23,579 nt of DNA from a virus. Position 1 is the stretch's first letter; the number at the start of each line of letters is the position of its first letter. Positions 6,840 through 13,590 of this stretch are shown here, piece by piece. A program made the translations under genes and the position numbers. The notes beneath the pieces were generated by a model that saw only the letters and a program-made list of their open reading frames with translations, was not told where the DNA came from and ran no database searches. The DNA lies in IMG/VR virus record IMGVR_UViG_3300008113_000385, positions 1 through 23,579 of that record, one strand, 5' to 3'.

Positions 6840-7714
6840 CCTATCAATACAAAGGTCGTGGATTTTTACAAACAACAGGAAGAAATAATATGGGAACGTC
6901 AGGCGTAGGATCATTGAAAGGCCAGCTATCAGGTTTGATTGGATTAAGTAATTCAGTATCTATATCAGCATCACCCAGTGGCCCTGCTATGTATGCTCTT
7001 AATCCATCTTTTGGATTGGTTGAGTCGGGAATTCATCCGTCTGTAAAAAAATATGAAGTATATGAAACACCTACTGATATTCTAGCACTAAGTGTTGCTT
7101 GGAAAAGATTGCGTGATATCGGCAGAACTGGTATAGGAAAATTGCTACAAGATGAATTATTTCAAGAGGTCACTAACAGTGATGAAGAAAAAGCCAAAGA
7201 AATACGTGATTACTATAGCAAAAAGATTATGGTTCATAAGTTGAAGAATGATATTGAATACTCATCTTTTAAAAAAGATTTAAATCATTTTGTTCATGCA
7301 CCGGGTACAATAGTCAAAGAACAAATGTTAGGACTGGCATACTATCTACCCATCTTCCATGAGTATGATACAAATCTAGACCAAGTACGTTCTTCTGTTG
7401 ATCCTCATCAAAACTTTAAAAAATTAGACAAACAACAAGTAGTTAGGGTAATGACACTTGAGGCATCACTGACTCCTTTGCAAACCATCGTTAAGAAAAC
7501 AAAACGAAACACAACAATTGAATATTGGTGTAAAGATGACAAGTTAAATGCAGGAGTTGTAATCAAAGTACAACCAGACAATCCTTTAAAACATATATGG
7601 GATGATATTTTTAATACATCAAAAGTATTACAAATTAAGGGAGCATATTGCAGAAGAAACTTAGACAATTTTGAATACTTTAGTGTTACAAAATGGCAAT
7701 TGTTAAAAGGTTGA
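6836..7714 (+). CDS. Phage protein of unknown function with a GH19-like peptide at its N-terminus
   Basis: 292 residues from ATG 6836 (ATGA overlap with uvsY); a second possible start is ATG 6890 (274 residues), which has a better Shine-Dalgarno (AGGAAG about 8 nt upstream). The segment between the two starts encodes YKGRGFLQTTGRNN. This closely resembles the Y(K/R)GRGxIQLTGRxNY signature of family 19 chitinase/lysozyme domains, yet the rest does not look like GH19 and has no obvious catalytic pair. The remainder is mixed alpha/beta: AWKRLRDIGRTGIGKLLQDELF (about 90-112), FVHAPGTIVKEQMLGLAYYLP (about 152-172), and a Lys-rich C-terminal domain. I do not recognise its function. Its stop overlaps the -35 box of the next promoter. 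Confidence 0.7.
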   Translation: MTYQYKGRGFLQTTGRNNMGTSGVGSLKGQLSGLIGLSNSVSISASPSGPAMYALNPSFGLVESGIHPSVKKYEVYETPTDILALSVAWKRLRDIGRTGIGKLLQDELFQEVTNSDEEKAKEIRDYYSKKIMVHKLKNDIEYSSFKKDLNHFVHAPGTIVKEQMLGLAYYLPIFHEYDTNLDQVRSSVDPHQNFKKLDKQQVVRVMTLEASLTPLQTIVKKTKRNTTIEYWCKDDKLNAGVVIKVQPDNPLKHIWDDIFNTSKVLQIKGAYCRRNLDNFEYFSVTKWQLLKG

Positions 7715-7739
7715 CAATAAATCACTTTGGCTATATAAT
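7711..7739 (+). promoter_or_regulatory. Sigma-70 promoter P1 (perfect consensus)
   Basis: TTGACA (7711-7716), 17-nt spacer, TATAAT (7734-7739). The -35 box overlaps the stop codon of the upstream gene. It is the upstream copy of a duplicated promoter unit serving the AAA+ ATPase. Confidence 0.85.
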
Positions 7740-7800
7740 ACTTGTATTGAGTTTGAGACAGCGAGTTTTTAACTGTTACTAAAAAACAACAGTTTAATAG

Positions 7801-7829
7801 TTGACAGTAAATCGCTTCTCTGCTATAAT
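7801..7829 (+). promoter_or_regulatory. Sigma-70 promoter P2 (perfect consensus)
   Basis: TTGACA (7801-7806), 17-nt spacer, TATAAT (7824-7829). The predicted start near 7836 gives a leader of about 24 nt before ATG 7860, with AAAGGGG as ribosome binding site. It is the downstream copy of the duplicated promoter. Confidence 0.85.
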
Positions 7830-7859
7830 ACTTGTATTGATTGATTGAAAGGGGTTTCT

Positions 7860-8909
7860 ATGTCATCAATGATTCGTGTTAAGTTTGGTGAGTATCGCAA
7901 CATTCCAGTTGTGAACAGTACATTCACACTTGTTAAGGGTTTCCAAACAGGTGCAAAAGGTGGTTATGTGACAGTGAAAAACGAGGGGCACTTTCCCGAC
8001 TTTGCTATTGAAAATGTCAAAGTTAAGGTTAGTGGTATTGAAGATATTGAATTTGTAAATGGAGATCCAACAGTGAATAACGCAATTGAATTTAAAACTA
8101 AGGAAGCTAAAGTAGTTGCACCTAAAGAATCTGACGAGGATGCAATGAATCGCATCGCTACCCGTTTTCAGGTACTTGATGAAATGTCAAAGGCAGCTAT
8201 CAATGGTGACATTCGTGCTATGATTGTGTCAGGTCCCCCTGGAGTTGGTAAATCATACGGTGTTGAAACACAATTGGAAAAAGCAAGTATGTTTGACAAA
8301 CTTGCAGGCAAACGTGTGCGTTTTGAAATTGTCAAAGGTGCTATGACTGCACTTGGCTTGTATGCACAATTGTACAAGTTTTCGGATCGTAAAAATGTGT
8401 TAGTGTTTGATGATTGTGATTCTGTATTCGCCGATGACTTGAGTTTGAACATTCTGAAGGCAGCATTGGATTCAGGTAAGCGTAGACGCATTTGCTGGAA
8501 CAGTGATTCTAGTTTGTTGCGCCGTGAAGGTATCCCTGATAGTTTTGACTTTAACGGTACTGCTATTTTCATTACAAACTTGAAGTTTGAAAATGTGAAA
8601 AGCAAAAAGTTGCAGGATCACTTGGAAGCACTGCAAAGTCGTTGTCACTTTCTTGACCTGACTATCAACAATGAACGTGACAAAATGTTGCGTATCAAGC
8701 AGGTACATCGTGATGCTGACGGTGGTTTGTTCAAAGACTATGACTTTGAAAACAATGAGGGTGAAATGATTATTGACTTTATGGTTGAGAATCAATCTAA
8801 ACTCCGTGAGTTGAGTATGCGTATGTGTCTGAAAATTGCAGACCTAGTAAAGATTAGTCCTAGCAATTGGCGTGCTTTGACTGTTAGTACTTGTATGAAA
8901 TCTGCTTAA
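7860..8909 (+). CDS. AAA+ ATPase of unknown role
   Basis: 349 residues from ATG 7860, chosen because AAAGGGG lies about 5 nt upstream; an in-frame TTG at 7845 overlaps this site and is unlikely. The N-terminal ~95 residues form a separate beta-rich region. The ATPase core has Walker A GPPGVGKS (125-132), Walker B VLVFDDCD (180-187), a sensor-1-like strand IFITN (236-240) and a candidate arginine finger near R261 (LQSRCHFLDL). The core resembles AAA+ proteins seen in other large phages and is not the gp44 clamp loader. It is a single-gene unit with a doubled strong promoter and its own terminator, which suggests high early expression. Substrate and partner are unknown. Confidence 0.85.
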   Translation: MSSMIRVKFGEYRNIPVVNSTFTLVKGFQTGAKGGYVTVKNEGHFPDFAIENVKVKVSGIEDIEFVNGDPTVNNAIEFKTKEAKVVAPKESDEDAMNRIATRFQVLDEMSKAAINGDIRAMIVSGPPGVGKSYGVETQLEKASMFDKLAGKRVRFEIVKGAMTALGLYAQLYKFSDRKNVLVFDDCDSVFADDLSLNILKAALDSGKRRRICWNSDSSLLRREGIPDSFDFNGTAIFITNLKFENVKSKKLQDHLEALQSRCHFLDLTINNERDKMLRIKQVHRDADGGLFKDYDFENNEGEMIIDFMVENQSKLRELSMRMCLKIADLVKISPSNWRALTVSTCMKSA

Positions 8910-8929
8910 TTTACCCTTTCGTTAAGCAG
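8902..8929 (+). promoter_or_regulatory. Hairpin overlapping the AAA+ stop codon
   Basis: CTGCTTAA (8902-8909) and TTAAGCAG (8922-8929) form a perfect 8-bp stem with a 12-nt loop. The left arm contains the stop codon. It sits immediately before the intrinsic terminator, so it may protect the 3' end or assist termination. Confidence 0.5.
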
Positions 8930-8930
8930 T

Positions 8931-8958
8931 AAAGAGGGACTTACATGTCCCTCTTTTT
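8931..8958 (+). terminator. Intrinsic terminator after the AAA+ ATPase gene
   Basis: AAAGAGGGAC (8931-8940) pairs with GTCCCTCTTT (8947-8956) over a 6-nt loop. It is followed directly by T residues (T-run 8954-8958). This is a standard Rho-independent terminator that closes the AAA+ transcription unit. Confidence 0.85.
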
Positions 8959-8968
8959 ACCACTATGC

Positions 8969-8998
8969 TTGCATTCGCATGGTAATAAGTAATATAAT
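8969..8998 (+). promoter_or_regulatory. Candidate sigma-70 promoter abutting the start of the HARP-like gene
   Basis: A perfect TATAAT (8993-8998) is preceded 18 nt upstream by a poor -35 (TTGCAT, 8969-8974). It lies in the gap after the terminator, where a new promoter is needed. The ATG at 9005 is only 6 nt after the -10, so the transcript would be nearly leaderless. No Shine-Dalgarno is visible. Confidence 0.5.
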
Positions 8999-9004
8999 AG
9001 CAAA

Positions 9005-10048
9005 ATGACAAAAGTGAAACCTAAGACTAAAGAGCAGGTAATCTATTTTTTGATATCTAATATCAGTTTAGGTACCTACGACAAACGCTTCCTAAGTAAC
9101 TTAGAATCAATGAACGTTGTTGCAAAAAAGCCGCTTACAACTAATCAGGCTACACTTTTTGAAAAAATCATTTTGCGTTATGCTAGACAACTACAAAAAT
9201 TAGAAATATCATCTGAATCATTAATCAATCTACCATGGACACTAGAGCCGATTCCTAGTCTACCTCAATTTACTGAGGCACATTTAATTTTAGACAACAG
9301 TACATTAGTATTGAGCAGTCCTTATAAGAAAGACTTTATCAATGATTTACGCAAGTCGGACGTAAACGGCAAATGGAATAGAGAAGAAAGGTTGTGGACT
9401 ATTCCGGCTAGCCCCTTTTCATTGAAACTTTTGAAGAAGGATTTAGAAAAACATTATGGTAAAGTTAACTATTGTGATGAAATTAAAAAGTTGTTAAGTG
9501 ACGTTGAAGTTTATAAAAATTATAAGTATTGGGACCCTACGTTCACTTATATTAATGGTAACTTTTATTTAATTGCTACATCAGAAAATTTGATTAGTCA
9601 AACATCTAACATACCATTTGAAACAGAACTACACACTATTGCACACTTGATTAGGTATGGAATTACTATTGATGATAGTGTGATAGAAAAATTTAAAGAA
9701 AAATTTACAGAAGAAGAAATACAATTTGCATTGTCAGCAGAGAATAGCATAGAATACAATGACACTTCTATTGTAGAAAAGTTAGTCAAACTGAAAACAG
9801 ATTGTGTCTTTATAAAATCTTTTACTACATTCAGTAAAGATTATACATCAAGTATTAGAGAATCATTAAGAACACACAACATCAAATACAAAGAGTTTTC
9901 ATTTTCAGAAGATTTAAATCCTAGTCTGCGTAAATGCAAATACCCTGTGATAATATTTGTAGGAGGCTCTATGCGAGGATCTAGTTTACCTTCAACTGTG
10001 GCCAAGATTATAAATTGCGTAAACAGTAACCCTGTAAATATAAAATGA
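9005..10048 (+). CDS. HARP-domain-like protein coupled to UvsW
   Basis: A 347-residue protein. The N-terminal part (about 10-65) has the pattern FLSNLESM...KPLTTNQATLFEKIILRY, a helical module I have seen near ssDNA or helicase proteins. Residues about 91-155 (AHLILDNSTLVLSSPYKKDF, then KWNREERLWTIPAS and LKKDLEKHYG) resemble the HARP domain of SMARCAL1, in which a strand-helix unit is followed by W...R.W.(F/I)P and a second helix. The C-terminal ~80 residues contain CVFIKSFTTFSK and YPVIIFVGGS, possibly a RecA-like remnant. The stop overlaps the uvsW ATG (10045), so translation is coupled. In SMARCAL1 the HARP domain enables annealing and fork reversal with an SF2 motor. A similar accessory role for UvsW is inference. 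Confidence 0.6.
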   Translation: MTKVKPKTKEQVIYFLISNISLGTYDKRFLSNLESMNVVAKKPLTTNQATLFEKIILRYARQLQKLEISSESLINLPWTLEPIPSLPQFTEAHLILDNSTLVLSSPYKKDFINDLRKSDVNGKWNREERLWTIPASPFSLKLLKKDLEKHYGKVNYCDEIKKLLSDVEVYKNYKYWDPTFTYINGNFYLIATSENLISQTSNIPFETELHTIAHLIRYGITIDDSVIEKFKEKFTEEEIQFALSAENSIEYNDTSIVEKLVKLKTDCVFIKSFTTFSKDYTSSIRESLRTHNIKYKEFSFSEDLNPSLRKCKYPVIIFVGGSMRGSSLPSTVAKIINCVNSNPVNIK

Positions 10049-11502
10049 AAACATGTAAAATAATTGTTAAGGATGAAGTCAATGTAAAGATTGAGGGTCT
10101 TGAATTAGCTGAACGTAAAGCATTGATGAAGAAATTTGAATACGAGAAGCCGGGTGCGAGATATCTACCAAGTGTCCGACTAGGTCGCTGGAACGGCAAA
10201 ATCAGTTTCTTTAGTCTAGGTGGTAGCAGTTATGTTAATCTATTGCCGGAAATATTGCCACTGATTGACATGGCAGGATATGACATTGAGTTGGAAGATT
10301 TACGTGAATACAGTACTACTTTTAACTTTAACCAGATTGCAGAGGATACATTTAGTCATTGTAGTTGGCCAAAAGGTCATCCTAAACAAGGAGAACCTGT
10401 AGTATTTAGGGACTATCAACTTACAGTAGTAAATGAATTCTTAGCTAATCCACAATCAATACAAGAAGTAGCAACGGGTGCAGGTAAAACGCTAATGACT
10501 GCGGCACTAAGTTATAGTATTGAAAACTATGGTCGTAGTATTGTTATTGTACCTAACAAGAGTTTAGTTGTGCAAACAGAAGCTGACTATATCAATTTAG
10601 GATTAGATGTTGGTGTATACTTTGGTGACAGGAAAGAGTTTGGTAAGACACATACAATTTGCACTTGGCAAAGTCTTGGTAACATGTTAAAGAATACCAA
10701 GTCAGGTGAAGCAGAAGTATCTATCGGAGAATTTATTGAGGGTGTAGTTTGTGTCATGGTTGATGAGGTACACATGGCTAAGGCTGATGTACTTAAAGAA
10801 TTATTGACAGGTGTAATGAGTCATATTCCGATTCGTTGGGGATTGACTGGAACGATACCAAAAGCAGTGTACGAAGCACAAGCATTGTATGTGAGCATAG
10901 GCAACTTAACTAACAAACTTAGTGCAAGTGAATTGCAAGAAAAGGGTGTGCTTGCACAATGTCATGTAAATATAGTACAACTAAAAGATGAAGTAGAATT
11001 TACAAATTATCAAAGCGAACTAAAACATTTGCTTGAGGATACAAATAGACTAGATGCTATTGCCGAATTGATTTTAAAAATTAAAGATAGTGGCAATACA
11101 TTGATACTAGTTGATAGAGTTAATGCAGGTAAAGAATTGATTAGTAGATTACCTGACAGCGTATTTGTATCCGGTGATACTAAGTTAACAGAAAGAAAAG
11201 AGGAATACGATGAAATTGCCACAAGCACAAACAAAATCATTGTCGCAACCTACGGGGTGGCGGCGGTTGGTATCAATATACCACGAATATTCAACCTTGT
11301 TCTTATTGAACCTGGCAAGAGTTTTGTTAGAGTCATCCAAAGCATTGGTAGAGGTATTAGAAAAGCGGAGGACAAAGATTTTGTCCAAATCTGGGATATC
11401 ACAAGCTCCTGTAAATTTGCCAAAAGACATTTGACCCAACGTAAGACTTTCTATAAGGAAGCAAACTACCCATTTGACATGGAAAAGTTGACATACAGAT
11501 GA
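10045..11502 (+). CDS. uvsW: UvsW, SF2 DNA/RNA helicase
   Basis: A 485-residue SF2 helicase (T4 UvsW is about 503) that regresses stalled forks, branch-migrates recombination intermediates and removes R-loops. The N-terminal substrate-recognition domain (1-115) includes RYLPSVRLGRWNGKISFFS. Q-like motif FRDYQ (121-125); motif I ATGAGKT (143-149); motif II DEVH (240-243); motif III LTGT (267-270); motif V region ATYGVAAVGINIP (401-413); motif VI QSIGRGIRK (432-440). The start overlaps the preceding stop (ATGA). The -35 of the next promoter lies in its last codons. Confidence 0.93.
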   Translation: MKTCKIIVKDEVNVKIEGLELAERKALMKKFEYEKPGARYLPSVRLGRWNGKISFFSLGGSSYVNLLPEILPLIDMAGYDIELEDLREYSTTFNFNQIAEDTFSHCSWPKGHPKQGEPVVFRDYQLTVVNEFLANPQSIQEVATGAGKTLMTAALSYSIENYGRSIVIVPNKSLVVQTEADYINLGLDVGVYFGDRKEFGKTHTICTWQSLGNMLKNTKSGEAEVSIGEFIEGVVCVMVDEVHMAKADVLKELLTGVMSHIPIRWGLTGTIPKAVYEAQALYVSIGNLTNKLSASELQEKGVLAQCHVNIVQLKDEVEFTNYQSELKHLLEDTNRLDAIAELILKIKDSGNTLILVDRVNAGKELISRLPDSVFVSGDTKLTERKEEYDEIATSTNKIIVATYGVAAVGINIPRIFNLVLIEPGKSFVRVIQSIGRGIRKAEDKDFVQIWDITSSCKFAKRHLTQRKTFYKEANYPFDMEKLTYR

Positions 11503-11516
11503 GAAAGTGATATAAT
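11488..11516 (+). promoter_or_regulatory. Perfect sigma-70 promoter directly abutting the next start codon
   Basis: TTGACA (11488-11493), 17-nt spacer, TATAAT (11511-11516). The ATG of the next gene is at 11523, 6 nt after the -10, so transcription would start at or within a base or two of the ATG. It heads the long overlapping operon up to about 17146. The message should be leaderless unless a downstream start is used. Confidence 0.8.
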
Positions 11517-11522
11517 AAACGC

Positions 11523-12023
11523 ATGAGAATTTTAACATTAGACAATACATATTACAACTTAGAAACTTTACCAGAGGAAGTTGATGATTTGCGTTTTGCA
11601 ATACTAGATAATAGTAACCCACAAAACGTTGACTATCATTATATTCCTTTGATATTCCTAGAAAGTTTTAATAGCCCGGCACTAGTACTACGTATAGGTG
11701 ATAAACAAATTAAGATGCCGGTTGATTGGCAGATATTGATTGGTGAGCCTGAGATGGGAGACTTAGAAACATTGCCGTTAACAAGTATCAATGATAGAGG
11801 CTTTAAAGCATTTGAGTTTAATCCATTGAGTGCATTTAGACCTAGCTTTCCTGACATTGAAATCATAGATATTTACCATGATGTAACTTGGTACGCACCT
11901 CGATTAAAGAATGGGCAGTTTCTATGTGTACCCATTGATGATGAACCCAAACCTAGATGTATATTTTTTGTAAAAGAAATCAGTCGTAATTGTGAGATAG
12001 TAGATTATCAACAGTCTTGGTAA
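11523..12023 (+). CDS. Conserved T4-like phage protein of unknown function
   Basis: A 166-residue protein. Its blocks DYHYIPLIFLESFNSPALVL, MPVDWQILIGEPEMGDLETL, PLTSINDRGFKAFEFNPLSA and RPSFPDIEI...VTWYAPRLKNGQFLCVP recall a conserved hypothetical of marine and freshwater T4-like myoviruses, from memory. It is mainly beta, with no membrane segment or catalytic signature that I recognise. It sits just after uvsW and is the first gene of the run driven by the promoter at 11488. No Shine-Dalgarno precedes the ATG, which agrees with a leaderless start. Confidence 0.8.
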   Translation: MRILTLDNTYYNLETLPEEVDDLRFAILDNSNPQNVDYHYIPLIFLESFNSPALVLRIGDKQIKMPVDWQILIGEPEMGDLETLPLTSINDRGFKAFEFNPLSAFRPSFPDIEIIDIYHDVTWYAPRLKNGQFLCVPIDDEPKPRCIFFVKEISRNCEIVDYQQSW

Positions 12024-12024
12024 A

Positions 12025-12615
12025 ATGGCAACAAAGAAAACACCTGTAGAAGAAAAATTTGAAAAACAAGAGTTGGACTTGTTTGAAGTTCTATCGGCTC
12101 TAGATAAAAAAGACTATGGTTATTATGATAGACTCTCGGATGAACAGCAAAAGAAATTTGTCCCCTTTATGATGACACACTGGATGAGCCAAATAAAAGC
12201 AAATGGTGGATTGCAAGCATATTATGTACGTAGCGTAGACTATCATGCAAATCAACATTTGTTTAATGAGTATGTACAAAAACATCCTAAACTACAATGG
12301 CAAATGTTATGTGCGTCTAGTCCGGGATTAGGTAAGCAGTTTCATCAATGGGTTCCTCAATTATCAAAAGGTACTAGAGAATTGAAAGAAGTACCTAATA
12401 AAAAGGATGTTAAGGAATATTATAAAAAGATTTATACTAAAACAGATGATTCAACACTTGATGAACTTAGCAAACACTTTGTAGAAGAACAAAAGAAAAA
12501 GGTATATTTGGCAAAGAAATTTCCCTATTTGAAAATAGAAGATGTTGAAACACTGGCTACTTTAGTAACAAACGAAGAAATAGAACAGTATGAAAAAGAT
12601 AACGGAAACGGTTGA
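12025..12615 (+). CDS. 62: gp62-like clamp-loader subunit
   Basis: A 196-residue protein close in size to T4 gp62 (187 aa), the small subunit that works with gp44 to load the gp45 sliding clamp. The block KFVPFMMTHWMSQIKANGG, then NQHLFNEYV and CASSPGLGKQFHQWVPQL, parallels T4 gp62 YSKFMVENALSQF..., AHFNYLM and AAVPRGKRYGKWAKL in order and spacing. The C-terminal helix EQKKKVYLAKKFPYL also fits the gp62 tail. Genes for gp44, gp45 and gp43 are not in this window, so they must lie elsewhere. The gene starts 1 nt after the previous stop and overlaps the next by 26 nt. The assignment rests on pattern similarity. Confidence 0.65.
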   Translation: MATKKTPVEEKFEKQELDLFEVLSALDKKDYGYYDRLSDEQQKKFVPFMMTHWMSQIKANGGLQAYYVRSVDYHANQHLFNEYVQKHPKLQWQMLCASSPGLGKQFHQWVPQLSKGTRELKEVPNKKDVKEYYKKIYTKTDDSTLDELSKHFVEEQKKKVYLAKKFPYLKIEDVETLATLVTNEEIEQYEKDNGNG

Positions 12616-13285
12616 CTATAGTTGTGAATTCTGTCACAGAAAATTCATACGAGAAAAAACTTTACTAACTCATATATGTGAGACAAAACATCGTTGGTTA
12701 GAAAAAGATAAACAAGGCAATCGTATAGGCTTTCAGAGTTTTTTACAATTTTATACAAAACATACCACATCAAAGAAAGTAAAAACTTATGAAGATTTTA
12801 TACGAAGTGCATACTATATTGCATTCATAAAGTTTGGAAGTTATTGTGTAAATGCTAATGTTATCAATGTAAGCAGATTTGTTGATTGGTTATTGCGTGA
12901 TGGAGTTAAACTTGACAGCTGGGCTAGTGATATATCCTATACAAAATTTTTAATAGAATACATTCGTGTGGAAAATGCATTTGATGCAATACATCGTAGT
13001 GTAGAATACTGTATTGAATTGAGCGGGAAAGAAAATATACTATCACATGATATATTACGTTATGGTAATAGTAATAGAATATGTCATGCTATAACAACAG
13101 GCAAAATAAGTCCATGGATGCTATACTGTAGTGAAAGTGGTACAAAATTTTTAGACAACTTAGCTAGTGACCAAGTCAAATTGGTTATTGATTATATAAA
13201 CCCAGAACAGTGGGCATTGAAGTTTCATCGTGAACCAGAACTTACTAAACAAATCAGAGACACCCTTAAACAAGCAGGGTACTAA
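12590..13285 (+). CDS. C2H2 zinc-finger phage protein of unknown function
   Basis: A 231-residue protein with an N-terminal zinc-finger pattern: C12-x2-C15...H28...H34 in YSCEFCHRKFIREKTLLTH, with an extra Cys at 30. After it come KHRWLEKDKQGNRIGFQSFL and a helical domain (YEDFIRSAYYIAFIKFGSYC, then SRFVDWLL and FDAIHRSVEYCIELS). Similar zinc-finger hypotheticals occur in T4-like cyanophages as I recall. A DNA- or RNA-binding role is likely from the finger, but the target is unknown. It overlaps the gp62-like gene by 26 nt and the next small ORF by 56 nt, so translational coupling is expected. Confidence 0.75.
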   Translation: MKKITETVDYSCEFCHRKFIREKTLLTHICETKHRWLEKDKQGNRIGFQSFLQFYTKHTTSKKVKTYEDFIRSAYYIAFIKFGSYCVNANVINVSRFVDWLLRDGVKLDSWASDISYTKFLIEYIRVENAFDAIHRSVEYCIELSGKENILSHDILRYGNSNRICHAITTGKISPWMLYCSESGTKFLDNLASDQVKLVIDYINPEQWALKFHREPELTKQIRDTLKQAGY

Positions 13286-13466
13286 AGTCCGTATACCCTG
13301 GAAAAAGGGTGATTCTATAAACCGATGGGATGAAACCTGTATATGGGCAGTGGAACAGTTTGGATTACCTGGAGATAGATATACTAGTCATCCTACTATA
13401 GACTACATGGATTTCTACTTCAATGATGAGCGTGACGCATTGCATTTTGAATTAAGATGGGGATAA
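13230..13466 (+). CDS. Small LRW-family protein 1
   Basis: 78 residues from GTG 13230, the only standard start in the frame; TGAAG lies 7 nt upstream. It overlaps the zinc-finger gene by 56 nt, so the first ~17 residues may not be natural. It is the first member of the paralogous set: RWDETCIWAVEQFG helix, GDRY loop, then DFYFNDERDALHFELRWG at the C-terminus. The set shares a W(C/A) helix, a variable loop, an F-x-F strand, an acidic turn and a terminal F-x-L-(R/K)-W helix. The function is unknown. Confidence 0.65.
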   Translation: MNQNLLNKSETPLNKQGTKVRIPWKKGDSINRWDETCIWAVEQFGLPGDRYTSHPTIDYMDFYFNDERDALHFELRWG

Positions 13467-13467
13467 T

Positions 13468-13590
13468 ATGATAATTGAAATTTTTTTATATGGCTTTATA
13501 TCAGCGTTTGGTTGGTGGACAGCACAACACTACGTGATTGAACCGCACTTCCCTCCTCCTATTGAAAAGAAAGAAGATAAAAAACAATGA
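13468..13590 (+). CDS. 40-residue single-pass membrane protein
   Basis: Begins MIIEIFLYGFISAFGWW; residues about 2-18 form one hydrophobic helix. It is followed by TAQHYVIEPHFPPPIEK and a Lys-rich end (KKEDKKQ). The positive C-terminal tail suggests a cytoplasmic C-terminus. It starts 2 nt after the previous stop and overlaps the next ATG (ATGA at 13587-13590). Comparable tiny proteins with FGWW...HYVIEP..PPP occur in other T4-like phages as I recall. Its role is unknown; size and topology would allow an inner-membrane anchor or lysis-timing accessory, which is speculation. Confidence 0.7.
   Translation: MIIEIFLYGFISAFGWWTAQHYVIEPHFPPPIEKKEDKKQ

Larger units (their letters stand above)
7711..7840 (+). 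repeat. Direct repeat: duplicated promoter unit, two 40-bp copies 90 bp apart
   Basis: Copies at 7711-7750 and 7801-7840 match at 32 of 40 positions by hand alignment. The -35, TAAATC just after it, the -10 and the 11 bases after it (ACTTGTATTGA) are the same in both copies. Six of the differences are clustered in the spacer next to the -10. Between the copies lie GAGACAGCGA (7755-7764, also in the gp32 leader at 3704-3713) and a weak inverted repeat AACTGTT/AACAGTT (7771-7777 and 7788-7794). Confidence 0.85.
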
